DNA of 54,824 nt from IMG/VR virus record IMGVR_UViG_3300002835_013237, positions 1-54,824 of that record. One strand, written 5' to 3'. The DNA comes from a virus. Of the stretch, positions 22,069 through 29,812 are shown piece by piece (within the stretch, counting starts at the first letter, position 1; each line of letters opens with the position of its first letter). The translations under genes were made by a program, and so were the position numbers. Below the pieces are notes generated by a model. It was not told where the DNA came from and ran no database searches. It saw only the letters and a program-made list of their open reading frames with translations.

Positions 22069-23498
22069 GGTTATTACTGGTCATATTATTATTTCCATTT
22101 ATGTTATTTGGGCAGTCAATTACTGCTCCACCAGGTAGGACTTATCAAGTTAACTTAGCTGGTCAAGATGCAAGCGGATTTGTTATTAGTGGATTTGGCT
22201 CACAAACACTATTAACATCAATTGGATTTATAAACCCACCAGCAGGTACAACATTTAGTATAACTACAACTACAGGTTTATCATTTGCTACTGGGTATAA
22301 CTCTTGGACAAACCAAACACGTTTAAGTTTTACAGGTACAATGGCTAATGTTAATAATGCTTTAGCATCATTAAAAGTAAATACAGGTGCTACTTTAGGT
22401 AATGTTCAAATATCAATATCAACAACAGTAAACCCAACAGGGTATTATTATAATGCTATTAATGGTCACTTTTATTTACCTGTAGCTACAACTCAAATAT
22501 ATACAACAGCTAAATCAATGTCTGCTCAACAAACATTTAAGGGGCAGACAGGTTATCTTGTAACAATTACTTCACAATCAGAACAAGATTTTATTATAGC
22601 TAATGTACCTCAAAGTAATATATGGTTTGCATTATCAGATGTTGCTCAAGAAGGATATTGGAGAGTAGATGCTGGTCCTGAAAATGGTACTTTAATTAAA
22701 ACAGCTAATGGACAATTAACAGGTAATATATCAGGTCAATATAACAACTGGTGCGCTGGTGAACCTAATAATGCTGGGGGAGAACACTATGCTGTAACTA
22801 AATGGGGTGGAGGAGGTTGTTGGAATGACTTACCTAATAGTTTTAGTTGCGCCTATGTAATTGAATTTGGTACTTGGACTAACCCAGCTGATGCTACATT
22901 TACTGGATTTTATACTGCTAATACTACTAATGTAGTTGCTATAACTAATTTATTATCAGGTACAGTTACCATACCAGCTGGATTATCATCAAGGCCATTA
23001 CTTACACTCTATAGAGTAGTAAATGGTGTTGATCAACTTGTAGACTATAAAACAGTAGCTACAAACGGTACTTATACTTTTACATTACCAAACCAAAACT
23101 CAACATATAAGTTAGTTCCATCATTAACAATGCAAGGTGTAACATCAGCTGATTTTACTCCTATATGGAATGAATTACAAAATGAAAGTACACCACCTGT
23201 AACAGCTCAAGGCTTAGTAATGACAGGTACTAAACAATGGAAGGCAGCTGATGTTAATGAAAATGGTATACTTGATTTAGGTGACACTTATTTAATAGCA
23301 GCTCACAATTCAGGTTATAGATTGATAAATAAAGTATTATGGTTCACCTCAACTAATTATGATAACATAACTAGAACTAATTTCTCTACAATCAATCCAG
23401 TCACATTCTTTACTATTAATGTAGCTACAAGTGATGTAACTCAAAACATTAAATACTGTATATTAGGAGATGTTAACTTATCTCATTCCTCAAATTAG
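22065..23498 (+). CDS. secreted C-type lectin protein, apparently truncated T9SS-cargo relative
   Basis: 477 residues. Signal peptide 1-16 (MRLLLVILLFPFMLFG, then QSIT); a cadherin-like segment (about 22-122); a C-type lectin domain (about 127-268) with WFALSD, the mannose-type EPN motif (233-235) and CWNDL (252-256) plus paired cysteines; a prealbumin-like domain (about 296-350); and a dockerin-like repeat AADVNENGILDLGDTYLIAA (394-413) with IKYCILGDVNLSHSS near the end. The last three parts run parallel to residues 183-380 of the protein at 17261, but this one stops where that protein continues into a cohesin-like and T9SS sorting domain. It probably binds a surface sugar; export beyond the periplasm is unclear. 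Confidence 0.78.
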   Translation: MRLLLVILLFPFMLFGQSITAPPGRTYQVNLAGQDASGFVISGFGSQTLLTSIGFINPPAGTTFSITTTTGLSFATGYNSWTNQTRLSFTGTMANVNNALASLKVNTGATLGNVQISISTTVNPTGYYYNAINGHFYLPVATTQIYTTAKSMSAQQTFKGQTGYLVTITSQSEQDFIIANVPQSNIWFALSDVAQEGYWRVDAGPENGTLIKTANGQLTGNISGQYNNWCAGEPNNAGGEHYAVTKWGGGGCWNDLPNSFSCAYVIEFGTWTNPADATFTGFYTANTTNVVAITNLLSGTVTIPAGLSSRPLLTLYRVVNGVDQLVDYKTVATNGTYTFTLPNQNSTYKLVPSLTMQGVTSADFTPIWNELQNESTPPVTAQGLVMTGTKQWKAADVNENGILDLGDTYLIAAHNSGYRLINKVLWFTSTNYDNITRTNFSTINPVTFFTINVATSDVTQNIKYCILGDVNLSHSSN

Positions 23499-23530
23499 GT
23501 AACCCAAGAATTTTTACTTAAATTAATGTT

Positions 23531-23893
23531 ATGTGGAGACTAAGACAATTTAAAAGACGACTCATTAATCTATTTCGTTGGTTACCAATCATATGGAAGG
23601 ACGAACAGTGGGATTATTATCATATCTTTGAGATATTAAAATACAAATTATTATTCACAGCTGAACACACTCGTAAGTATGGTTATCATACTAATTCTGA
23701 TTATGATGCTGATAGAATAATGCTATGTGTTAGACTAATTGAGAAAGTACAGAATGAAGATTACCTGATGGAACTTATCAATGATGATAATTTAACTAAA
23801 GAAAAGTTAGATGCTGCCTTCAATAAGCAAGCTAAAGCACGTAAACTATTATTTAACATACTTGAACAAAATATTGAAAGATGGTGGGACTAA
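23531..23893 (+). CDS. conserved phage protein of unknown function
   Basis: 120 residues, helical and rich in W/R/K at the start (MWRLRQFKRRLINLFRWLP), then IIWKDEQWDYYHIFEILKYKL and, near the end, KARKLLFNILEQNIERWWD. The WKDxxWD/EILxxKL pattern recurs in hypothetical proteins of many tailed phages, as far as I recall, without known function. The basic amphipathic N-terminus could touch a membrane or nucleic acid. It overlaps the next small membrane gene by 13 bases. Confidence 0.65.
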   Translation: MWRLRQFKRRLINLFRWLPIIWKDEQWDYYHIFEILKYKLLFTAEHTRKYGYHTNSDYDADRIMLCVRLIEKVQNEDYLMELINDDNLTKEKLDAAFNKQAKARKLLFNILEQNIERWWD

Positions 23894-24036
23894 TTATTTC
23901 ATTTGCTGTAGGATTTATTGTATCTATTTTCTGGGTAAGGGGAATAGATAACATGAAAAAAAATTATCCTGATTATAAAGGGGAAGATTTTCTAAATTGG
24001 GATGATGATAAAAGTCATACAGAAGGAGACTTTTGA
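23881..24036 (+). CDS. 51-residue single-pass membrane peptide
   Basis: ATG 23881 overlaps the previous gene by 13 bases. The product begins MVGLIISFAVGFIVSIFW (membrane helix) and ends with an acidic tail (EDFLNWDDDKSHTEGDF). Typical of small phage lysis or inner-membrane proteins; function unknown. Confidence 0.5.
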   Translation: MVGLIISFAVGFIVSIFWVRGIDNMKKNYPDYKGEDFLNWDDDKSHTEGDF

Positions 24037-24063
24037 CCTAAATTAATTTACCATATTTAATAT

Positions 24064-24288
24064 ATGGAACCAGTATATCCTAAAGACAATGGTAGTATAG
24101 AACGAGCGCGAGAAGCGTTTCGTAAGAAAATAGCTAATTGGAATTGGGAAACTATAGATGAAAATGAATATCAAGGTAAACCAAGAGGTAGAAAAGCCAA
24201 AGTAAAAGAAAGACCACCAGCAAAACCAAGAACAAAAGGTGAACAACAAGTAATAAGTAAATTTTTTAATTATGATAAAACTAATTAA
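24064..24288 (+). CDS. hypothetical basic protein
   Basis: 74 residues, highly charged, with a Lys/Arg/Pro-rich middle (GKPRGRKAKVKERPPAKPRTKG) that resembles an AT-hook-like or disordered nucleic-acid-binding segment. An ATATTTA box occurs just upstream. It overlaps the next gene by 17 bases. No known family. Confidence 0.55.
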   Translation: MEPVYPKDNGSIERAREAFRKKIANWNWETIDENEYQGKPRGRKAKVKERPPAKPRTKGEQQVISKFFNYDKTN

Positions 24289-24577
24289 CAAGTACAAACA
24301 AGCATTTACAATTGTAGGTGCTATATCAGTATTAACAGTTTGTTATTTTCAGCAACGTGAATTATCTAAACTAAGAACTCAAGTTAAACAATCTAATACA
24401 GATAGTTTAGTTAATGTTATTAATACTCTACAACATGAAAAAGATTCTTTATATGATGAAAATTTTCCATGCCAAATTGAAAAAGGCAGATATGAAGTAG
24501 CTTTTCAAATATTCTCTGAGCGTAATTCAAAAGCAGCGGAACAGTTCGCTGAAATTATTTCTAGTGAGACTGAGTAA
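24272..24577 (+). CDS. spanin-like membrane-anchored coiled-coil protein
   Basis: 101 residues: one membrane helix at about 10-26 (QAFTIVGAISVLTVCYF) followed by a coiled-coil region (QQRELSKLRTQVKQSNTDSLVNVINTLQHEKDSL) and a short soluble end. This is the layout of i-spanins, which link the inner membrane to an outer-membrane partner in the last lysis step. A 34-codon GTG-started membrane peptide overlaps its 3' end and the NlpC/P60 peptidase follows, which fits a lysis group. No lipobox partner of typical kind is seen directly here. Confidence 0.45.
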   Translation: MIKLINKYKQAFTIVGAISVLTVCYFQQRELSKLRTQVKQSNTDSLVNVINTLQHEKDSLYDENFPCQIEKGRYEVAFQIFSERNSKAAEQFAEIISSETE

Positions 24578-24668
24578 ATTATTAATATTTATTAGTGGCT
24601 TACTATTATTAGCCATGTTATTCTACTTAATAGTAGATATTTATAAAACTTTAGTAGCAAACCAATGA
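24564..24668 (+). CDS. 34-residue hydrophobic peptide overlapping spanin-like gene
   Basis: GTG start 24564, TGA stop 24666-24668 that shares ATGA with the next gene. The product RLSKLLIFISGLLLLAMLFYLIV followed by DIYKTLVANQ is a single membrane helix. Placement with overlaps on both sides suggests it is translated, possibly as a lysis accessory, but the non-ATG start makes it uncertain. Confidence 0.4.
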   Translation: MRLSKLLIFISGLLLLAMLFYLIVDIYKTLVANQ

Positions 24669-25087
24669 AAAAGATATTATTAATATTATTTTTAAGTTTA
24701 TCTGTATTTAGTTATGGACAAACTAAAACACTTGATTCATTTGTTAGAGAGTGGTTAGGTACTCCTTATCGCTTAGGAGGTAGTTCTAAAACAGGAATTG
24801 ATTGTTCTCAATTTACTAAACGTTTATATAAAGAAGTATATAATGAACGATTAGAAAATGTAGCTTGGAGACAATGGAGCCAAACAAAACGAATATCTAA
24901 ATCCAGTTTAGAAATAGGTGATATAGTATTTTTTAATAGTAGTGTATCACCATCAGGATGGCATTGTGGTATTTTTATTGGTAATAATAAATTTGTACAT
25001 GCTTCAAATAGAAGAGAAGGAGTGATTATAAGTAATCTAAGTAGTTATCCTTATAATAGAAATTATAAGGGTGCTGGGAGACTTTAG
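24665..25087 (+). CDS. secreted NlpC/P60-family cysteine peptidase (probable lysin)
   Basis: 140 residues. Signal peptide 1-18 (MKKILLILFLSLSVFSYG, then Q). The catalytic fold has LGTPYRLGGSSKTGIDCSQF with the nucleophile Cys in DCSQF (about C41-42 region), SLEIGDIVFF, and WHCGIFIGNNKFVHAS carrying the catalytic His. NlpC/P60 enzymes cut the D-Glu to diamino-acid bond in peptidoglycan. A phage-encoded secreted one is a likely endolysin reaching the periplasm through Sec. It begins at an ATGA overlap and is followed by a promoter-like box. It could alternatively be a virion or envelope remodelling enzyme. Confidence 0.85.
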   Translation: MKKILLILFLSLSVFSYGQTKTLDSFVREWLGTPYRLGGSSKTGIDCSQFTKRLYKEVYNERLENVAWRQWSQTKRISKSSLEIGDIVFFNSSVSPSGWHCGIFIGNNKFVHASNRREGVIISNLSSYPYNRNYKGAGRL

Positions 25088-25095
25088 TATATTTA
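25088..25095 (+). promoter_or_regulatory. TATATTTA promoter-like box
   Basis: TATATTTA starts right at the end of the NlpC/P60 gene and lies 14 bases before the ATG at 25110. No TTG at -33. Confidence 0.4.
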
Positions 25096-25109
25096 AATAA
25101 AATTAGGTT

Positions 25110-25979
25110 ATGAATATTGTATATGACTTAGTTCCTGAAACAGGACTAATGAGGCTGAAGTTTAAAGATAGTGTTATTAATAATTTTAAAGATGACACTA
25201 AACTCATTTTTGATAAGTATGTTTTACCTATGTTAGCAATGAATGATAAATTTGTTCTAACAGGTAGTTTATCCCTTAAATTATTAGGTTTTGAACCAAT
25301 TGATAGAGTAGGTGATATTGATATTGGATTATTATCTCCATTTACAGAAGAGGAATGGACCACACTTAAAAATTTCTTTGGACTACAATCCACTCAATCA
25401 GAGATGTATAATACTGATCCAACACAAGCACCTAAATTTGATCCAAATGCTCATATGTGGCAGTTTTATAAACAATGGAGTGAACCAGTTGATGATGAAT
25501 TAATGAGAACTATAGACTTTAAAATGGATATATTCAATGATGAAATGCTTAGAAAAAAAGATATCATTGAAGTATATTTAGGTGATTTTCCAGTTAGATT
25601 AATTCATCCAAGTATAACATACAGTTATAGAATGAGATATGCTTTAGATGTTAGAACCTCTAAAACATTTAAATATTGGGAACAAATGATGGATAGAATG
25701 AAAAATGCTAAATCATACTATAACATGATTAGGGCTATATACAAAATGATATCTCGTGTTCATGAACATAATACTAATATAGAAGATAATAAAGAAAAAT
25801 TGATTAGACTTAGAGCATTAATTGATAGAAGAGAAGAATACGCTGATTCATTTATGGATAAAGTATTTAAAGAAACAATTGATCCATTTACTTTTATAAT
25901 AGAACAAGAACAAGAACAATGGGCTGTTAAGGCTAATAAAAATAATGACATTAAAACAGTAAGTAAAATAACACTATGA
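25110..25979 (+). CDS. nucleotidyltransferase-fold protein
   Basis: 289 residues. LTGSLSLKLLGFEPIDRVGDIDIGL (about residues 50-74) carries the GS ... DxD signature of the pol-beta-type nucleotidyltransferase fold (metal-binding DID), as in AbiEii/MNT-type proteins; a later Asp occurs in IDFKMDIF. The C-terminal half is helical and charged. Such proteins transfer nucleotides to proteins, RNAs or antibiotics; the target here is unknown. It overlaps thyX by 4 bases. A takeover or toxin-like role is possible. Confidence 0.6.
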   Translation: MNIVYDLVPETGLMRLKFKDSVINNFKDDTKLIFDKYVLPMLAMNDKFVLTGSLSLKLLGFEPIDRVGDIDIGLLSPFTEEEWTTLKNFFGLQSTQSEMYNTDPTQAPKFDPNAHMWQFYKQWSEPVDDELMRTIDFKMDIFNDEMLRKKDIIEVYLGDFPVRLIHPSITYSYRMRYALDVRTSKTFKYWEQMMDRMKNAKSYYNMIRAIYKMISRVHEHNTNIEDNKEKLIRLRALIDRREEYADSFMDKVFKETIDPFTFIIEQEQEQWAVKANKNNDIKTVSKITL

Positions 25980-26626
25980 ATAAAGTAGAATTGTTAGGTT
26001 ATTATGGTTCAGATCTAATTCACGCTCAATCGGCTTGGACATCAACATCTAGAGATATAACTGATGAGAAGAAAGCTAGGGTGGGTAAACTACTTAAAAT
26101 GCTAGCAAGTGAAGGACATCATACACCATTTGAAAAATCATCATTACATTTCTTAGTAACAGTAGATCAAGCAACTCATATCCATTTAATTAAACATCGC
26201 ATTGGTGTTTCAGTTAATGGTGAGAGTGCTAGATATAAGGAGTTGAAGGAAGATAAGTACTATATTCCAAATGATTGGCCTGATATTCCTTGTAGTATGG
26301 AACATCTACAAAGAAAAAATTGGGCTGATATATTAGATGAATATACAAGGTATGGTAATCAACTATATCACAAATGTTTAGAAGACCTAACACCAATTCT
26401 AGGTCGTAAACGAGCTAAAGAATCAGCTCGCTTCTTTAAAACATTCAACTCACAAATTACAATGGATGTAATGTTTAACTGGCGCTCATTCTATCATTTT
26501 CAACAACTAAGAAATAGTGAACATGCTCAAGTAGAAGTAAGACAATTAGCTCAAGACATGTTAGACCTAGTTAAACAGATTGAAGGTAATCCATTTAAAG
26601 AAACAATTGAAGCATTTAATCTATGA
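25976..26626 (+). CDS. thyX: flavin-dependent thymidylate synthase
   Basis: 216 residues. HTPFEKSSLHFLV, then KHRIGVSVNGESARYKELK form the ThyX signature region (canonical RHRx7S ... RY), with Lys in place of the first Arg and one extra residue before the Ser. Further family features are ARFFKTFNSQITMDVMFNWRSFYHFQQLR and HAQVEVRQLA. ThyX makes dTMP from dUMP with methylene-tetrahydrofolate and FAD, linking it to the dUTPase-like and FolE genes at the left end. It overlaps its neighbours by 4 bases on both sides. Confidence 0.93.
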   Translation: MNKVELLGYYGSDLIHAQSAWTSTSRDITDEKKARVGKLLKMLASEGHHTPFEKSSLHFLVTVDQATHIHLIKHRIGVSVNGESARYKELKEDKYYIPNDWPDIPCSMEHLQRKNWADILDEYTRYGNQLYHKCLEDLTPILGRKRAKESARFFKTFNSQITMDVMFNWRSFYHFQQLRNSEHAQVEVRQLAQDMLDLVKQIEGNPFKETIEAFNL

Positions 26627-27000
26627 AAATAAAAAATCCACCTGTAATAAGTAAATTTGGTATCACAACTGAATTTAATGTTGAGGATAGATTTAAAGAT
26701 CATCCATTATTAGAAAAATATAATTTACAAGTCATATTCAGTGGATGGTTTCCTAAAGATGAAGCTAACGAAATTGAAAATGAATTTCTACAAAGATATC
26801 CTAGAATCAAATATGATTTTGAAATGGATGGAATTGAAACAATAGATGGTCATAGCGAGATGAGATACATTGATGAGGCAATTGTTAACAAAATAAGAAA
26901 AGAATTATATGACCTAAGAGGAGATAATACATTTAAATCGATAAAAGAGCAAAAACAGTTTGCTGTTAAAGTATATTTCGTACAATTTGCTAAAAAATGA
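26623..27000 (+). CDS. T5orf172/GIY-YIG-like domain protein
   Basis: 125 residues. KFGITTEFNVEDRFKDH followed by DEANEIENEFLQRY and GHSEMRYID resembles the T5orf172 branch of the GIY-YIG fold (KIGxT ... R ... A.xxE ... EwF), but the first GIY strand with its catalytic Tyr is not obvious and the final position is Tyr rather than Phe. It may be a nuclease or a non-catalytic DNA-binding relative. Start and stop overlap thyX and the phosphoesterase by 4 bases each. Confidence 0.45.
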   Translation: MKIKNPPVISKFGITTEFNVEDRFKDHPLLEKYNLQVIFSGWFPKDEANEIENEFLQRYPRIKYDFEMDGIETIDGHSEMRYIDEAIVNKIRKELYDLRGDNTFKSIKEQKQFAVKVYFVQFAKK

Positions 27001-27731
27001 AAACAGTAGTTATAGGAGATGTTCATGGACGTTCAATTTGGAAATTGATTGTTAATATAGAAAATCCAGATATGGTTGTCTTTATAGGTGACTACTTTGA
27101 TTCATTTGATATTAAAGGAGAAGAACAATTAAATAATTTTCTTGATATAATTGAATATAAAAAATCAAGCGGTAAGGAAGTTATTATGTTAATTGGTAAT
27201 CATGACTTTCATTACTTTCCAGAAGTAGGAAATACAGGTACATCAGGTTACCAATCAATATTTAAACATCAAATTGAACCTACTATTGATGCTAATAGAG
27301 AGCATTTACAAATGGTTTATCAAATGGATGAATTTTTATTTAGTCACGCTGGGGTTAGTCCAACATTTATGGATGGTGAATTTGGGGAGGAAGGATGGGT
27401 TGAAGATAATGTAGTAGAATTATTAAATGATCTATTTAAATATAAACCTAAATCATTTGATTTTAATGGTACTGATCCTTATGGTGATAATACTTATCAA
27501 ACACCAATTTGGATTAGACCTAAATCATTAATGGCTGTAAATAAAAAACATGATAAAGGATTAAAGAAAAAATACATTCAAGTAGTAGGTCATACTCAAG
27601 TTAAAAAACTTGATTTAATAGGTGCTGAAAAAGCAGCTGGTGGTAGATATTATTTAATTGATTGTTTAGGAACTAGTGGTGAGTATATGATTATTGAAGA
27701 TGGATTTATAACTAAAGGAACAACTAGATAA
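26997..27731 (+). CDS. calcineurin-like metallophosphoesterase
   Basis: 244 residues with all family motifs: GDVHGR (8-13), FIGDYFDSFD (about 31-40), LIGNHDFHY (about 66-74), FSHAGVSP and VVGHTQVKK, giving the two-metal site. It resembles bacteriophage protein phosphatases (lambda type), which remove phosphates from proteins, although diadenosine tetraphosphate or nucleic acids are also possible substrates. Translationally coupled to the upstream gene (ATGA). Confidence 0.88.
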   Translation: MKTVVIGDVHGRSIWKLIVNIENPDMVVFIGDYFDSFDIKGEEQLNNFLDIIEYKKSSGKEVIMLIGNHDFHYFPEVGNTGTSGYQSIFKHQIEPTIDANREHLQMVYQMDEFLFSHAGVSPTFMDGEFGEEGWVEDNVVELLNDLFKYKPKSFDFNGTDPYGDNTYQTPIWIRPKSLMAVNKKHDKGLKKKYIQVVGHTQVKKLDLIGAEKAAGGRYYLIDCLGTSGEYMIIEDGFITKGTTR

Positions 27732-27733
27732 TT

Positions 27734-27934
27734 ATGACAGGTAAAAAAGAACCAAAACGCAAGTATTTTATAGTTATGAATTCAAAACTAGAATACTTCA
27801 GTGGACTGATGTATGGTGGACAATTGGTATGGTGTAATGACTTCAAAGAAGCAAAACCTTTGGATGATGAGCTAAAATTTCATACCTTACAGAGAATGTG
27901 TTATGGTGAAGAATTAATAATGGATTATATATGA
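27734..27934 (+). CDS. hypothetical 66-residue protein
   Basis: Small protein with a basic start (MTGKKEPKRKYFIVM) and a compact beta-like body containing GLMYGGQLVWCNDFKEAKPL. No family recognised. It starts 2 bases after the phosphoesterase stop and overlaps the clamp-loader gene by 4 bases, so it belongs to the replication operon. Confidence 0.6.
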   Translation: MTGKKEPKRKYFIVMNSKLEYFSGLMYGGQLVWCNDFKEAKPLDDELKFHTLQRMCYGEELIMDYI

Positions 27935-28815
27935 GTAAACATACATTATGGGTTGAAAAATATAGACCCGATAATATTGAAGGCTATTTAGGCAATGAAG
28001 CATTCATTGATGGATTAAAGGAATGGATTGATAAAAATAATTTCCCTAATCTATTATTATTTGGTTCTCCAGGTACAGGTAAAACTACAGCTGCTAAGTT
28101 AGTAGTTAAAAATATCAATTGTGATTTTCTATACTTGAACTGTAGTGATGAAAATGGTATTGATGTAATTAGAGATAAAGTAAAACAATTTGCTTCAGGC
28201 GCTACATTTAAACCACTTAAAGTGGTTATATTAGATGAAGCTGATTTTTTAACTATAAATGCTCAAGCAGCACTTAGAAATATTATTGAGTCATTTAGTT
28301 TAACTACTAGGTTTATTTTTACTTGTAACTATGTTGAGCGTATTATTGACGCCTTACAGTCACGATTAACATGTTTTCATTTAGCATCTGCTGATATTAA
28401 AGAAGTAGCTAAACACTTAGTTAAAATACTTGATACTGAGGGTATAGAGTATGATAAAAAAGATATAGTTAACATTGTTAAAAAAACATATCCTGATTTA
28501 AGACGAGCAATTAATATATTACAAAGTAATTCAGTTAAAGGCAAATTAACACTTACTGAAGTAATAGATAGTAATTATATTGAACAAATTATTGATGAAG
28601 TTAAATCTAAAAAGAAAACAGCATTTAATAATATTAGACAAATTATAGCAGATAACAATATTAATGACTTTACAGGACTATATAAATCATTACATAATCA
28701 TTATTCATCTCCAGAGTCAACAATAATTATAGAAGAATATTTATTTCATAATACAACCATAGCAGATAAGGAAATATGTTTTATGGGATGTATAGCTAAA
28801 CTTTTAAATTTATAA
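27931..28815 (+). CDS. clamp-loader ATPase subunit (T4 gp44/RFC-like)
   Basis: 294 residues. AAA+ motifs: WVEKYRPDNIEGYLG at the N-terminus (RFC box II-like), Walker A LLLFGSPGTGKTT (about 42-54), Walker B VVILDEADF (about 97-105), sensor 1 FIFTCNY and SRLTCFHLA containing the arginine finger region (SRC-like). This ATPase opens and loads the sliding clamp onto primed DNA. T4 gp44 has 319 residues. The probable small loader subunit is encoded two genes later and the clamp at 10.6 kb. Confidence 0.93.
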   Translation: MSKHTLWVEKYRPDNIEGYLGNEAFIDGLKEWIDKNNFPNLLLFGSPGTGKTTAAKLVVKNINCDFLYLNCSDENGIDVIRDKVKQFASGATFKPLKVVILDEADFLTINAQAALRNIIESFSLTTRFIFTCNYVERIIDALQSRLTCFHLASADIKEVAKHLVKILDTEGIEYDKKDIVNIVKKTYPDLRRAINILQSNSVKGKLTLTEVIDSNYIEQIIDEVKSKKKTAFNNIRQIIADNNINDFTGLYKSLHNHYSSPESTIIIEEYLFHNTTIADKEICFMGCIAKLLNL

Positions 28816-28816
28816 T

Positions 28817-29059
28817 ATGAATCAAGAACAACCAAGGTTAAACATTGATTTAACTAAAACAGCTGAGATTGTTTGTGACAAGTGTGGTGGTAAAGTATTT
28901 CAAGAAGGATTAATGCTTAGAAAAGCATCTAAATTCTTAACTGGTACTACACAAGACGCTTTAATTCCATTGCCTGTATTTAGTTGTGCTGCATGTGGAC
29001 ATGTTAATGAAGAGTTTTTACCTGAGCCACTTAAGAATAAAGATAATGAATCTATTTGA
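28817..29059 (+). CDS. small zinc-ribbon protein
   Basis: 80 residues with two CxxC pairs, CDKCGG (about 20-25) and CAACGH (about 57-62), spaced as in a zinc ribbon, and a middle LMLRKASKFLTGTTQDA. No further function can be read. It lies between the two clamp-loader genes and overlaps the second by 14 bases. A role in replication or transcription (nucleic-acid contact) is plausible. Confidence 0.7.
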   Translation: MNQEQPRLNIDLTKTAEIVCDKCGGKVFQEGLMLRKASKFLTGTTQDALIPLPVFSCAACGHVNEEFLPEPLKNKDNESI

Positions 29060-29453
29060 TTGGTTAAATGAAATAACATATCATAAACATCCGTGGACTA
29101 CATTCACGGATGAAGATAAGGCTGAGTTTAATACTTACATGATTAATAGATTTATTAGTATGAACTCAAATTATATTGATATTGTTAATTTAATTCAACG
29201 CTATCCAGATTGCCCTAAAAGAAAGGTATATCAACTATATTGTGAGTTATTACCTAAACAAAAAGCATTCTTTAGATATATTAAAGCAAGTGCTAAGAAT
29301 GATCTGGAAACAATCAAAGCAATAGCTGAGTATTATCAATGTAGTACTCGTGAGGCTAAAGATTATTCTAATATAATAGAAGCAGATAACATTAAAAAGG
29401 AACTTAATCTGGGACAGCCAGGTACAAATAAAAAAAGGAGAAACAAAAAATGA
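29046..29453 (+). CDS. probable clamp-loader small subunit (T4 gp62-like)
   Basis: 135 residues from ATG 29046. An in-frame codon at 28986 would add 20 residues but lies deep inside the zinc-ribbon gene, so I prefer 29046. The segment LLPKQKAFFRYIKAS ... LETIKAIAEYYQCSTREAKDYSNII follows T4 gp62 (...RYGKWAKL ... IKLLAKRYQVNTNDAINYKSIL). Gp62 is the non-ATPase partner of gp44. The tail is Lys-rich. The position next to gp44 supports the call, though the sequence match is remote and judged by eye. Confidence 0.62.
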   Translation: MNLFDWLNEITYHKHPWTTFTDEDKAEFNTYMINRFISMNSNYIDIVNLIQRYPDCPKRKVYQLYCELLPKQKAFFRYIKASAKNDLETIKAIAEYYQCSTREAKDYSNIIEADNIKKELNLGQPGTNKKRRNKK

Positions 29454-29764
29454 TTACATTTATTTTAGGTGCTGTAGTTGCTATAGCGACAGCGGTACTG
29501 GGTTGGCTCGTAGGTAATGTCATTTGGGCATTACGTAGGGTCAAGTCATTAGAGAATGAAAACCAAGTTCAATGGAGAGAAATTGAAGAACGATATAACT
29601 CAATTGAACGTAAATTAGATGAGGCAATTGATATTGTTAATCGTAGAATTGATGAGAATTATAGTTACACTGATTCACGATTCGATAAATTGTCTAATTC
29701 AATTGAACGTAACTATGTTTCAAAAATAGATAAAACAAGTAATACAATCAGTTATAATAATTAA
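29450..29764 (+). CDS. membrane-anchored coiled-coil protein
   Basis: 104 residues: N-terminal membrane helix (2-25, ITFILGAVVAIATAVLGWLVGNVIW) and a long helical, charged remainder with a repeated SIERKLDEA / NRRIDENYSYTDSRF pattern. Looks like an envelope-spanning or membrane-tethered coiled coil. Overlaps the gp62-like gene by 4 bases. Function unknown. Confidence 0.6.
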   Translation: MITFILGAVVAIATAVLGWLVGNVIWALRRVKSLENENQVQWREIEERYNSIERKLDEAIDIVNRRIDENYSYTDSRFDKLSNSIERNYVSKIDKTSNTISYNN

Positions 29765-29812
29765 TAATTAACTAACTTGGCTGTCCCAATTAGGTTATTT
29801 AAATTTAATATT

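Noticed and set aside
28986-29045. Upstream extension of the gp62-like gene to 28986
   Set aside because: It would add 20 residues encoded inside the zinc-ribbon gene; ATG 29046 gives an overlap typical of this genome.
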